Shown one piece after another: positions 1 through 10,788 of a stretch of DNA of 64,000 nt. This DNA is from Clusia tigrina (lineage: Eukaryota > Arthropoda > Insecta > Diptera > Clusiidae), in NCBI GenBank assembly GCA_920105625.2, contig OV050030.1:106423698-106487697 (forward strand), read 5' to 3'. Each line of letters opens with the position of its first letter. Position 1 is the stretch's first letter. The position numbers and the translations under genes are program-made. The notes below the pieces were generated by a model. That model did no database searches and was not told where the DNA came from. It was given only the letters and a program-made list of their open reading frames with translations.

Positions 1-60
1 CTCCTTTGAACTTTAGTAGTTACTGAAAGCGCCTAAAATAACTGCAGAAAAAAATATGAG
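1..60 (+). other. Exon-like segment ending in ATGAG|GTAAGT (unit A copy)
   Basis: The segment ends in ATGAG followed at once by GTAAGTTTTT, a strong splice-donor context. In the other units the preceding bases are TTTCCAG, a good acceptor, so a 60-bp internal exon is possible. See the 12467-12526 copy for the upstream context. This is a motif-level inference only. Confidence 0.3.
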
Positions 61-583
61 GTAAGTTTTTACCGGGGAGGAGTTGGTATTGCCGCGAGCA
101 TTTGAATAGAAAAAAAGGATATATCGGTGTGCAATGTTTTTTTTTACTGCTGGTAATTTTGTGTTAGCTGCTTACGGGCTTTCGTCGATTCATCTAATAA
201 AAATACATAAAAATGAAAATTGTTTCTCAACGAATTTACGAATATTGAACGAATATTGACAAGACAAGTTGCACACAGTAGTTTTAATTGCGTATGTAAT
301 AAATTCGTTGAGAAATAATCTTCATTTTCACAGAATTGACGACCCCAATTGTGTAAACTATTAAAATAGGTTTTGCCTATTGAACTATTTATGTATGTAA
401 ATAAAAATTTGTACATTTGTGTTTTATAAATTTAAAACACAATAAATTGGTTTTTATTTATATTCAGTATATTTATATAATCATTTTCTTTTTCACTGAA
501 TTGACGACTACTGACTTACTCACATTTGCATACGGAATACGGCTAAAAAGTGATATCAATGTGTTTAATTTCATATTAAGTAC

Positions 584-921
584 TGTAAGCACTTGAAAAC
601 ACACGTTGTTATTTGGACAAGCGTCTTTATTCGAATGAATTCACTCTCTCACACTTTTCTTCGTTATGCCGGTTAGTATATGTATATTTATGAATACAGT
701 TAGGTGACATTACATGCATATAAATATATGTTGTATATGAAAATACTGTGGTGCAAAATGAGTAAATAGTAAATAAAATAAAGATGCTACAGTGGTATAT
801 GTATGTTCATGAAAAGAATACAGCTAGGTGATATTACATACATATAAACATGTTGTACATGAACACACTGTGGTTCATATACATATACAGAGTAAATAAT
901 AAATACAATATAGATGCTACA
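584..921 (-). repeat. 3' LTR of the gypsy element in unit A
   Basis: This 338-bp terminal repeat appears identical by eye to 5618-5955. On the plus strand it begins tgtaagcactt and ends agatgctaca. In element orientation it is the 3' LTR, lying 49 bp beyond the pol stop. No clear polypurine tract precedes it in element orientation, which is unusual for a functional copy. Confidence 0.95.
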
Positions 922-970
922 GTTCGGCCATCCTGACATTGAGATCTCCTGATCTCCAGTAATATTTTCG

Positions 971-3643
971 TTAATTGCTATTTGAAACTTTGCGATCCCT
1001 CAACCAGGGACGAATATGCTTAACTTCCCACACCCCCTTATAGGGTGTTCGCGATTGCTGAAACCCTTCTACGTCCTGTAGCAAATACCGATCGAAACGC
1101 AGGACTTTAGTTACTTGATAGGGACCTTTAAATTTTGGTATCAATTTTTTAGATGCTCCAGCATGCGAATCGAAATTTGTTATTAAAACATAATCTCCTA
1201 CTTCGTACTTGTTTGGCTCTTGTCTTTTTTTATCAACATACTGCTTATTGTATTCTTGCAATCTCTCTTGGCTATTAAAAGCTTTGTTTCTTATCTCCTC
1301 AAGATTTCTATTAAACGTCATCTCTTCAACTTGCACTAAATTTTCCTTTAGCAAATCAACCGTATTTCCTCTTTGCTGAACCCCGAAAAGCATTATACTT
1401 GGATGTTCTTTTACTGCTCTATGCACTGTGTTGTTGAGGGTATGTTCGACTGTTTCCAGAACTGAGTCCCAACAGATATTTTTTTCTGGGTTAACTAGTT
1501 TAGCAATCATTGGCCCTAGCGATCTGTTTATTCGTTCTACTTGTCCATTGGCCTGAGGAGAACCCGTGGCTATCTTTATATGCTCTACATTATTTTCTTT
1601 CAAATACTCACAAAACTCTTTAGATGTAAAACAACTCCCACGATCTGAGATAATGTATTTTGGGCGACTATAAGATCTAAAATAATCCGTTAGTGATTTT
1701 ATAACTTCATTAGTGTTTGTAGTTTTGGTAGAATATAATCTAACGAATTTGGTACAAGCATCGACAACAACTAAAATGTATTTTTTTGACCTCGAGTGGT
1801 CTACCGGGCCGTAATGATCTATATGTACCATCATAAATGGACTACTGCTCTTAGGAATATTTTTGAGAAAACCTTCCTGTCTACCGTGTTTCGGCGAAAA
1901 AACAATGCACTTTAGACAGTTCTTTATATGATTTACTGCTTTCGTTTTCATTTTTGAAAACCAATAACTTTTTGAAATTAAATCTATCATTTTATCTGCT
2001 CCTACATGACCCATTTCGTCGTGATATTTGTAAAAAACATGATCTTCCATGCTCTCAGGGACACAAAATACTACATTCCCATTATCCTTTTTTCTATATA
2101 TAACACCATTTCGCATTTCATACAAGGAATGTTCAGAATTTTCTAGTGTTTCGCGAATTTTACTAAGATTTTTGTCCTTCCCTTGCATTATAACCAAATT
2201 ATCTTCGAAAGTATTTGTTTCTAAAACTAAAATATTTGTAGCTCGACTTAACGCATCTACATGCTGCATGCGAGATCCTGAACGATGTTCTAGCACATAA
2301 TCATAATTCTGCAGCTCTAGCGCCCACCTTGCTATTCTAGGATTCAACTCTTTTTTATTTAGTGTCATTGTTAACGAGTGACAATCCGTAATAATTTTAA
2401 ATTTCATACCATGGAGATAAACTCTAAACCGTTTTAAAGCATATATGATAGCTAAAGTTTCTAACTCAAAGCTGTGGTACTTAGATTCTGCCTCTGTGGC
2501 CCGTTTTGAATAGTAAAACACGGGGTGTAATTTATCACCATCTTTTTTTTGCATTAAAATAGCTCCGAAACCTAACGAGCTCGCATCACAATGCAGTTCT
2601 GTGGGATCTTTCGGATCATAAATCGCTAGTATGGGTGCTTCTAGCAATCTTTGTTTGAGATGTTCAAAAGCTTCTAATTCTAGCGCACCGAAATGAAATT
2701 TTCTATCCTTTCTAATTAAGTCATATAGAGGTTTTGCTATTCTTGAGAAATCTTTGACAAACCTTCTAAAATAAGAGCAAAGTCCCAAAAAACTTTGGAC
2801 AGTATGAGGTTTATCTGGTACCGGGTAGTTTCTAATGGCTTCCAAGCCTTTTTCATCTGCTTTTATGCCTTTTGCCGAAATTGAATATCCTAAGTATTTT
2901 ATGGTCGATTGAAGAAAATCACATTTGTCAAGTCTTAACTCGAGTTTATTTTTTACTAACCTCTCGAAAACTTCGACTAGAATTTCGAAATGTTTTTCAA
3001 TATTGTCAGTAGCTATCATAATATCATCCAGGTATATTATCAGCTTATCTTCCCTAACCATGTCTGCAAAAATCGAATTGATGAACCTTTGAAAATTTGA
3101 AGGAGCATTTCTAAGCCCGAATGGCATTCTTAAGAATTCAAACTGTCCGAGAGGGGTTATGAACGAAGTAAATTTAACTGAATTTGAATCCATAAATATA
3201 TGAAAAAATCCATTTTTTAAATCAAGCTTTGTAAAAACTTTCTTGTTGGCCAGTCTATCTAATAAATCATCAATTAGTGGAATGGGGTAATTATCTCTCG
3301 ACGTAACTTTATTTAGAGTGCGGTAATCAACACACATTCTTAACTCACCGGTTTTTTTCTTTACCAGAACTATAGGAGAAACAAATTGCGATTCGCTAGG
3401 CCTTATATAGTTTTTATTTAAATATTCATCTAAAATTTTTTGTAACTCACTTTTTTCTGCATAGGACAATCTTCGAGGACCACTATGGAATGGCTTTTCA
3501 TTTTCCACAACAAGTTTCATAAAATTTTTCTTTTCAGGTTCTTCAGGTCGCTTCGGTTTCAAATAGCATTCACTAAATATTTTACAAAATCTTGTTTTAT
3601 CTGAATAACTTATATCAACACCAATATTTAAATTAACTTCTGT
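971..3643 (-). CDS. pol: Pol polyprotein: reverse transcriptase, RNase H, integrase
   Basis: This encodes the replication and integration enzymes of the unit A gypsy element. Numbering from the Leu codon at 3562 (863 residues to the stop): the RT palm carries CVDYRTLN near 77-84 and the catalytic YLDD at 177-180. RNase H starts with HCDAS (Asp 326) and has the TDCHSL segment near 392. The integrase zinc-binding residues are H514, H519, C549 and C552, and the DDE triad is D582, D640 and E676, followed by a C-terminal DNA-binding region. The frame is open from the TGA at 3644-3646 and is the same frame as gag, so pol has no natural ATG start and was probably once continuous with it. A clean gag-pol fusion interrupted by one nonsense codon is more likely than programmed readthrough, because the base after TGA is A rather than the leaky C. 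Confidence 0.93.
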   Translation of the reverse strand, partial: TEVNLNIGVDISYSDKTRFCKIFSECYLKPKRPEEPEKKNFMKLVVENEKPFHSGPRRLSYAEKSELQKILDEYLNKNYIRPSESQFVSPIVLVKKKTGELRMCVDYRTLNKVTSRDNYPIPLIDDLLDRLANKKVFTKLDLKNGFFHIFMDSNSVKFTSFITPLGQFEFLRMPFGLRNAPSNFQRFINSIFADMVREDKLIIYLDDIMIATDNIEKHFEILVEVFERLVKNKLELRLDKCDFLQSTIKYLGYSISAKGIKADEKGLEAIRNYPVPDKPHTVQSFLGLCSYFRRFVKDFSRIAKPLYDLIRKDRKFHFGALELEAFEHLKQRLLEAPILAIYDPKDPTELHCDASSLGFGAILMQKKDGDKLHPVFYYSKRATEAESKYHSFELETLAIIYALKRFRVYLHGMKFKIITDCHSLTMTLNKKELNPRIARWALELQNYDYVLEHRSGSRMQHVDALSRATNILVLETNTFEDNLVIMQGKDKNLSKIRETLENSEHSLYEMRNGVIYRKKDNGNVVFCVPESMEDHVFYKYHDEMGHVGADKMIDLISKSYWFSKMKTKAVNHIKNCLKCIVFSPKHGRQEGFLKNIPKSSSPFMMVHIDHYGPVDHSRSKKYILVVVDACTKFVRLYSTKTTNTNEVIKSLTDYFRSYSRPKYIISDRGSCFTSKEFCEYLKENNVEHIKIATGSPQANGQVERINRSLGPMIAKLVNPEKNICWDSVLETVEHTLNNTVHRAVKEHPSIMLFGVQQRGNTVDLLKENLVQVEEMTFNRNLEEIRNKAFNSQERLQEYNKQYVDKKRQEPNKYEVGDYVLITNFDSHAGASKKLIPKFKGPYQVTKVLRFDRYLLQDVEGFQQSRTPYKGVWEVKHIRPWLRDRKVSNSN

Positions 3644-5410
3644 TCAATTATAACCGACATCAATTGACATAAGCTTATTTTCAAATTCATCAGCATTAAA
3701 TTCTAATTTTTGTGTTTCTTTTAATTTTTCGTTAAAATTTTTTGCAACTATTTTTGATACATTTTTTAAGTTTTCTTCATTTTTAACTGATCCTGAGACA
3801 TCTCGAACATTCATCGAATCGCTTCTGACTTCATTCAATTTTCCATTTCTAAATTCTTTCTCATTGCTTAATATTTTCATAAATTTTCTATCATTTTTAG
3901 GTTTATCACAATTTCTTTCATTATCTAAATTTTTTTTAACTAACTTTAAATTACATGTTGTAATGAAATCTCGGCCTAATACAACTTCATGACTCATAGA
4001 CTCATCGGGCACCACCATGAGATTTAGATCAACTTCATCGTTTTCAAACATGACTCGACATTTAATTTTTCCAATAATATTTAATTTACTTTTATTAATT
4101 CCAGTGTACAACATATTTATTTTTGATAATTTGATTAAATTAATATTTTCAGGAAGACAGGACCTCCGAACAAAACTTATGGGGCTGCCTGAGTCTACGA
4201 GGCACACTAGAAATAGAGAATAATTAGGATTTTCAAAATCTACAATAATTTCTAACTTTCTTACAAAATCATTTTCTTCTACCAACTGAATAGTCTTCCT
4301 TCTGTCTGGGCAAACGTTTGCACGGTGTTCCATGCTTCCGCATGCATAACAGGCTCCGACTGCACGTCTTGGTTTCTGGCACTCAGCAGCAAAATGAACC
4401 AGTGAATTACAGTTGTAGCATCTAGCTTGAGACTTCGGATTGTTCTGTAAATTAGGAAACTTGAATTGAGTGGACACACGGCGCCGTAGTTGAACTTTTT
4501 CGAAAGCTTTTAGAAGTTGTTCTTTAATGGTGAAACTTTGAATATTCGCTTGTACACGGAGTTGCTGATCGGGTATGCCTTCAATAACATAGTCTATTAA
4601 CTCGCTTTCTTCCAATTTGATTTTTCTCGCCATTGCAATTTTGTCAGTGTAGTATTCCGCAAACGTTTCATCAAACTTCCAGATTCGTGACTCAAACTTT
4701 CGACGTAGTACCAGTGTACTCTCTTTGCAGCCAAACACATCTCTCATCTGAGATAATAAGTCCTCAACACTCTCAGTCGCAAAATTGACTTTGGAGTGCA
4801 TCCAATTTTGAGCTTTGCTTTTGAGTTTGCTCACCAAAAGAGCGCGCTTGTTGGTGTCACTAAGAGTGTTAGCTGCACTAATACTATTAAACTGCGAAAC
4901 CCAAAAGTTGACATCACATTCGCCGTCATAGTCTGGTAGCATGTCTTTTAGCATGTGAAATGAAAAACTGAGAATGCTGTTGTTGTTATTAGTAACGTCG
5001 TCATACCGAGACGAAGAAGCTGCATACTCGTTCATGTTAGCCGTGCGTTCGACCGAAGCAGCCCTCTTCAATAAATCGTTTTCTTTTGTTAGCAGTTCCT
5101 TCTCCCGTTTTAGCAATGCTATCTCTCGTTCATATAGCTCTTTTTCAGTGTTGTTAACTGGACGAACTTGCTCTACGCTTGAAGATTCACTTTCTCGCTC
5201 ATCGTCGCTTACCCCTCCGCAATCATTATCCAACTCATGTTGCTCGAATTCTGCTGTGTTGTTTGGACACTTACCACGCTGAGCAGGCTGTACCTCATTG
5301 AGACGTGAAACAAGGACAGATTTTTTGCCGCTTGTCGTTAAGCCCAGTTGCGACAACCAACAGCGCAGCTGTGCAGCTGTATATTCGTTGCCACTGATTG
5401 AATCTGCCAT
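3644..5410 (-). CDS. gag: Gag with SAP-like N-terminus, two zinc knuckles and protease
   Basis: This 588-residue protein starts at the ATG nearest the 5' LTR. Residues 11-40 fit a SAP motif, a helix-extended-loop-helix DNA-binding fold (TAAQLRCWLSQLGL, then LVSRL). Residues about 87-117 are a heptad-like charged coiled coil rich in Leu, Glu and Lys. A capsid-like region follows at about 150-310. Two CCHC zinc knuckles lie at 331-344 and 354-367. A retropepsin-like domain has DSG at 406-408 and a later VLGRDF motif, so protease is fused to Gag. The reading frame ends in a TGA at 3644-3646, and pol continues in the same frame. A 5' fragment of this gene recurs at 54894-55198. A SAP motif is not part of textbook gypsy Gag and may aid nucleic-acid binding; that role is inferred. 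Confidence 0.9.
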   Translation of the reverse strand: MADSISGNEYTAAQLRCWLSQLGLTTSGKKSVLVSRLNEVQPAQRGKCPNNTAEFEQHELDNDCGGVSDDERESESSSVEQVRPVNNTEKELYEREIALLKREKELLTKENDLLKRAASVERTANMNEYAASSSRYDDVTNNNNSILSFSFHMLKDMLPDYDGECDVNFWVSQFNSISAANTLSDTNKRALLVSKLKSKAQNWMHSKVNFATESVEDLLSQMRDVFGCKESTLVLRRKFESRIWKFDETFAEYYTDKIAMARKIKLEESELIDYVIEGIPDQQLRVQANIQSFTIKEQLLKAFEKVQLRRRVSTQFKFPNLQNNPKSQARCYNCNSLVHFAAECQKPRRAVGACYACGSMEHRANVCPDRRKTIQLVEENDFVRKLEIIVDFENPNYSLFLVCLVDSGSPISFVRRSCLPENINLIKLSKINMLYTGINKSKLNIIGKIKCRVMFENDEVDLNLMVVPDESMSHEVVLGRDFITTCNLKLVKKNLDNERNCDKPKNDRKFMKILSNEKEFRNGKLNEVRSDSMNVRDVSGSVKNEENLKNVSKIVAKNFNEKLKETQKLEFNADEFENKLMSIDVGYN

Positions 5411-5599
5411 CGGTTTTTATTATTATTATTATTTTTTTTTTTTAACTTTTTATTTCGTTTCCGCTATTTTCACTCGTTTATCTTTCTTTTCTTTTTTTTT
5501 TTCTTCACTCATTTGTCTATCTTTTTTTCGCTTCGACTCCACTCCCCCGTCTATCTATTTTCAAAAATTTTTTTTCGTTTTTTAAAAGCGTTTAGGAAT

Positions 5600-5617
5600 A
5601 ATCCCACTTCTGAAAAC
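5600..5617 (-). other. Primer-binding site candidate, leucine tRNA type
   Basis: Immediately inside the 5' LTR, the minus strand reads gttttcagaagtgggatt. The stretch tcagaagtgggatt matches the complement of the acceptor and T-arm part of insect leucine tRNAs as I know them. The terminal TGG expected from the CCA end is missing, so priming may be internal or the site may be mutated. Confidence 0.45.
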
Positions 5618-5955
5618 TGTAAGCACTTGAAAACACACGTTGTTATTTGGACAAGCGTCTTTATTCGAATGAATTCACTCTCTCACACTTTTCTTCGTTA
5701 TGCCGGTTAGTATATGTATATTTATGAATACAGTTAGGTGACATTACATGCATATAAATATATGTTGTATATGAAAATACTGTGGTGCAAAATGAGTAAA
5801 TAGTAAATAAAATAAAGATGCTACAGTGGTATATGTATGTTCATGAAAAGAATACAGCTAGGTGATATTACATACATATAAACATGTTGTACATGAACAC
5901 ACTGTGGTTCATATACATATACAGAGTAAATAATAAATACAATATAGATGCTACA
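5618..5955 (-). repeat. 5' LTR of the gypsy element in unit A
   Basis: This 338-bp LTR is followed on the plus strand by the GTAC target duplication and unit sequence (attgtttagttattc). It contains repeated variants of a tgaatacag-ttaggtgacattacat module, an internal imperfect duplication. It recurs with part of gag at 55406-55743. Confidence 0.95.
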
Positions 5956-6581
5956 GTACATTGTTTAGTTATTCTTTTTATTATACATTTTTACTTTAAG
6001 TTTTATTATTCTATACAACACTGTCATTGAAGACAAGAAAAAAAGAGAATGTCAAGAAAATGGAAAATACTACAGTTTGCCAACGACAGAGGTAAAACAC
6101 AGAATATCTATAACCACGTTCGAATCTAATGGTGTTTTTTGTCGAGTCGCCCCCACCGAAGGCAATTCGCCGCGACGACTCTCAATTCTAACTCTACACA
6201 ATGTCTACTAACGAATCTTCACAAGAAATTGTAAACTTTATAGAATATATCCTAAAAAGTTAGTGTTGATCAGGCTTAATTAGCCTGTCCACTAAAAAAG
6301 TAATGTACTATGATACCACTGAATTGTAATAAAATAGAAAGAGAGACCTAACGGAACAAATGAGGGATAATAATGAGACAGAGTTGATTAGAGTAGGTGG
6401 AATGAGACAGTACATGGACAGAATTTGATCAGTCAGTTCACCACCTGCAGTTAGCCTAGTTGTCTAGATGGACAGATTATAACCGCTGAAGGCCCAGTAT
6501 CCATTTCAGGGCGGGTTCCTAGTTGATTTGCTGTTGATTTCTGAGACATAATAAAAAATGCTTGTAGAAAAAATTACCTTT

Positions 6582-6653
6582 TATTGAAAAATCTCTGATG
6601 AGGACAAGTGGCGTGTCCGAAATAGGTATAAGATCTGCCAAAATGTTTCAATA
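6582..6653 (+). ncRNA. Hammerhead ribozyme, type I, unit A copy
   Basis: The core CTGATGA is at 6595-6601, followed by a 5-bp helix II (GGACA/TGTCC with a 7-nt loop) and GAAA. This copy is identical to the unit B copy at 13655-13726, where the fold is described in full. It lies about 630 bp to the right of the gypsy insertion, which did not disturb it. Confidence 0.8.
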
Positions 6654-8574
6654 ATTCTCCTTCTGAAAATGATTACGGTGGCATAAACACACATATACAA
6701 TTGCAACTACTCTATGCAACTTGTCTTGTCAATAAATTCATTGAGAAATAATCTTCATTTAAATTAATTATATTAAAATATATTTAATTACATACGGTTG
6801 TAAATTTTGCACAATTTCAATGCAGACATATTCATGAGCGAATAAAGAAAACAGCAGATTTATTGTGTATTGTCATATTTCGGTAATCAATGTATCATTC
6901 AACTTTGCTATGCTATGTTATTTTATGTTTGGGTAACTGCACTTTTTCGATTGCGACTGCCTAAAAGGTGTGCCCTGGTTGATAACATATATATTGAATA
7001 ACCTACCAGTACTTAACATTAAGATGGCGAAGCTGTTTGTGGCAAGAATATACATATGTTGTGTGTGTAATTAAGCAGCAAGTCCCCCACAAAATGTATA
7101 ACATAGTAATATATTACAACAACACGTTTTTAATTTTATTAACGTTTACAAATACGGGGATCTAAAATAATATATTAAACAAAGTGTCAAGGAAGTGACA
7201 CTTGGTTATTACATGAAAAGGTGCGTTGGAAAATAGTAAAAAATGGAAATTGATTTTATGCTATGCGTTGATTTCAAATTGAAATGTTTTTTTAACATGG
7301 TTTAGATTTTGGGTTAAAAGTATAACATAAAGACAAGGACATCAACAAGATTAGTGCATACGTAACCTTGTAAATGCGTCGTGCGGTAGCAACTTGTAAT
7401 TATTCTGTATAGTTAAACAAGGAATTCAAATTACACACGGTAGTGGTCCTCAACCCGCCACACTGCATCGGGTGGGGCAACACTACAGAACAAAAACTCC
7501 AACTCACCATTTCTTCACCAGAGACCGTTTTTTTCCTACCACCGCCTTAAATGTCATTTAGCTTTTTTTTTTTAAACCGTTCCTTTCCTATTTCCTTGGC
7601 CTCCTTCGCTATTCCATCATTGACCGCTTCAGCGGTCAAGTCGGTCAGTCAACTCACTTTTGAATTTCGACCAGTCTGAGGCAGCGCCATCTCTACCTCA
7701 GAATCGTCACTAGGTTTTTGACTGGCCGCATTCACTAGAAAAGCGGACAAGTGGAAGCAAGAAAAGAAGAAAAACAGAAAAATAAAAAAAACGAACATAC
7801 AGACGGTGGCGGCTAATGGAACGATCGCAACATATTATACTATTATTATTATTATTATTATTATTACTTTTATTATTCCTAATAATAAACTATTTGAAAA
7901 AACACATACACTTTAATTTTGTTTGCACAACTGATTCATTCAATTTAACATTGCAATTTAAATGAAATATTTGCGCAAATAAATTTGTAATATATTGTTA
8001 TATATATTTAAGTCGCCGAAAAATGTTGCATATAAAATGATAAATGCTGCTTTGTTTAATATTTCACAGCAATGTTTCCTTTTTTGTTTACAAAATGTAT
8101 GCTAGTTTGACATTTCTCTTAGCAACCAAACTACTGTGTGGTAGATGCGCAGAACGAACATTTTTGTACACCACTTTGCGCAATCTCTGTTTGGTAATGG
8201 ATTTTTGTTTTGTTTCGCTACGTTTGTTTTGCAAGACTAACTGCCATATGACAGTTTATCTGTATTTTGTCAGATCACAAAACACAAAACTTTTATACTC
8301 CAAATTCTAAATTCATTGTGTCTTTGAATAAGCTGTCATGTTACCAGAAAGCTATTGCAGTATAACAGCGGACTGTAATGATGATTTGACATGATTTCCC
8401 AAATAAACGCAAAAATGGGACACAGTAAAGTGTAAGTAATATTTATTATTATTAGATATTTAAATTTTATTGTTATATTACTTTTAACATTTACAGAAAT
8501 AACTAGAAACATGAAAGAACTCTTCCTGAGTTCTTGGGAAACGCTCAGCATGACCCTTCACTCGCATTAGCAAG

Positions 8575-8877
8575 TCAACAATTTCTCGAAATGCTCGAGA
8601 CATTGAAGGCTGGTTCATAGCAGCTTTCTAACAATGACATGGTAACAAGAAATTGAACGACGCCAGGATTGTGAATGGCAGTTTTATTTTTTGGGTATCG
8701 TGGCAGGAGATTCCAGGCCAAATCTTTTGGAAGGCGAAAATCTTTCAAGAACGCTGCTTCCAGCTTACAAAATGGGTTACTGTCAACCCTTAATGACGTC
8801 AAGAACCTCCTATTCTCAAATTTTTCTTTCTTCTTTGCCGCTAATATAACACAAAACATACCAAACTTGGATTTCAT
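8575..8877 (-). pseudogene. PIF/Harbinger-like transposase N-terminal relic, unit A
   Basis: This is a 100-codon minus-strand open stretch. Its centre (NPFCKLEAAFLKDFRLPKDL, then LLPRYPK) resembles the N-terminal helical region of HARBI1-like transposases, where an NPF...F...RLSKDLV-type motif precedes the DDE domain. Beyond the stop, another minus frame reads FPRTQEEFFHV, also Harbinger-like. There is no continuous gene. The assignment is by remembered family pattern only, and the related fragment at 9668 is on the opposite strand, so rearrangement must have occurred. Confidence 0.4.
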
Positions 8878-9667
8878 TGTTATTATTTATTTATTAATTC
8901 TACATAAAATAATTTCTTAAACATTTTTTCCACTTTTGGTACCTGCAGGTTCTTTTCAGCTCCTCTTGATGTGGTGTCAAAATTACTTTCATATGACACA
9001 ATTTTCGACAGAACGCTTTCCTGACAAATGTAGAATATTCTATCATATGACAGAAATGTTATTTTGTCAGACAAATAGAATTAGAACGTGACGGATGTGT
9101 TTTTAATATTTTAGTTTTATTTAATTAATAAAGAATGAATGACGTTCTTTCTATATTAATTAATCCTAAAATATTATATTGTTAAAAGCGCAACCACTAC
9201 CTTTTTCGTTTTTATTACCTTTTCTCTTTATTTTCATATCTTTTCATTTTATTATTATATGCAAGCAAATTGGAGCAGGCGATAAATATCTGTTTCGACA
9301 GACGCTCTTCTTCTGTTTCTTCACGTCAAGACTAATCGCAACATACGAAGGTTTTGTAACGATGCGTTTTTTTTGGTTTCATTGCGATTGTTTCGTCAAG
9401 ACTAATCGGTCGTTAATCGAGCCCTAAGTATGGATTAATTACTAACTTGGGGGTTACACGTTCAATTTTTGACTTTCAAGTTGGAATAAACTTTTTACTA
9501 ACACACTCACACTTTTAGAAATTTACCACCTACCATCTTGACGGTCATTTAAACAGCTGATCACAATTCTTATAAAATAGATTTCGTGTTTCATTTTACA
9601 AAGATTCTTCCTCAGTAAAACGATAGATAAAACTAATAAAAACAAGGAGTATTGCATCATAATTTAG

Positions 9668-9742
9668 ATGGCTACTTGTGATGCAAAATATACATTTATT
9701 GCAGTCAGTATTGGAAGCTATGGCAGCGAAAGCGACGGCGGT
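9668..9742 (+). pseudogene. PIF/Harbinger DDE-domain exon relic, unit A
   Basis: This 25-codon stretch is preceded by an acceptor-like tttag and ends at a GTAAG donor-like site. Its product (MATCDAKYTF, then GSYGSESDGG) closely fits the segment of insect Harbinger-type DDE_Tnp_4 transposases around the second catalytic Asp (pattern VLMAVCNAKYEF...DIG..G..SDGG). Unit A keeps the Asp (SDGG), while units B, C and E read SAGG. No flanking exon is recognisable, so it is a relic. Confidence 0.55.
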
Positions 9743-10788
9743 AAGATACAAAAATATAATTTTTATAAAAATTTATGCTACACGATATCGCACGCTTGTG
9801 TGCTCCAGTTTATATTGACATGGATAAACAGGGCCAAAGAATTATCCACAGTGGCGTGCCGAACTGGATAGGTGAGGTAGACCCTTAAGGTCACTGACAT
9901 GAAATGCTCGCTGAAGTGGATTGAGTGCGCTTGGTTTGTGAGAAAAATATGCAAATTATTTCTTCTATGAAGGGATAGTGCCATTTTAACAATCCATTAA
10001 AAAAAAATAATTATTCGTCATACATAACCATAAAATAATTCTTTTAACTCATTTATTAATTTTTAAATTAAATATTCATATATATTAAAAAAATTAAAAT
10101 AGTCACTATTTGGATCCGATGGGGCTGCCGCGATCGTTTTGGTAATTTCTACAATTGACCTCATTTTTTGTTGGGACCCATTTCTTCCAGGGAATGCTCC
10201 ACAAATTTCTCATAGCTGTGGGCGTGGGGATCTCTCACTCTATCCTTTGATTTTGGAAAACATCCGAAACCTGCGACAGAGTCATCACAGTCTTGCGATC
10301 ACGCCGGCGCGATGCTTGGGACATTGAAGGCGGTGTTGGCAACGGATTCGACGATTCCGAAGAGAGAAGATTCGACGAGTCTTTTGTCAAGTCAGATGTC
10401 GATTTATTTTAGAAAAAACCATTTACTTCTTTGGCTGCATGTGCATATGCAGGAAGTCCAAATGCTGGAAGTGATACCACGTACACTATGAAACCTCACC
10501 ACTCTCGGAAGCACCAGTGGTTTGACTCAACTCCCTTCCGTAGTTACAGCAACAAAAGCGTTCAAAAGTGCCTAATGTCATCGGATCATTTACGAACGCT
10601 ACAGAAAATTCTGCAGCATTCAAAAATTTTTCTCGTCATTCGTATATGTTCGTTTTGTCAATAAGAGACTAATCGCTCACATTGATTTACATACAGTTTG
10701 AAAGCAGCTGTTCGCTAGAGAGCTATTGTTTTGTTACGCTACCTTTGTTGCGTCAAGAATAAACGGGGCTTAACCGGACCTGTCATTA

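Larger units (their letters stand above)
584..5955 (-). mobile_element. Ty3/gypsy LTR retrotransposon, mdg3/blastopia-like, nearly intact
   Basis: This is a full-length element of 5372 bp in minus orientation. It is bounded by two 338-bp LTRs (584-921 and 5618-5955) that begin TG and end CA. The target duplication is GTAC (580-583 and 5956-5959). Unit C shows the empty site (aagtacattg near 20590), which proves insertion into the repeat unit. It encodes Gag with protease (3644-5410) and RT, RNase H and integrase (971-3643), in that order, with no env. The primer site next to the 5' LTR resembles the 3' part of a leucine tRNA. The mdg3/blastopia/micropia assignment rests on general RT and Gag resemblance and is tentative. 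The near-identical LTRs suggest recent insertion, although a single TGA now separates gag from pol. Confidence 0.95.

Noticed and set aside
6520..6660. Type III reading of the hammerhead using cctagtt upstream as cleavage side
   Set aside because: The helix III pairing fails at the position next to the conserved A-U pair. The type I reading pairs helix I over two segments and fits much better.
7625..7645. Palindrome TTGACCGCTTCAGCGGTCAA as an operator or terminator
   Set aside because: It is a short hairpin conserved because the units are copies. Nothing adjacent suggests regulatory function in a eukaryotic context.
8044..8310. Recurrent 88-codon ORF on the plus strand present in units A, B, C and E
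   Set aside because: It recurs only because the units are copies. It is rich in Phe, Leu and Cys from T-rich DNA, shows substitutions without codon bias, and has no recognisable domain.
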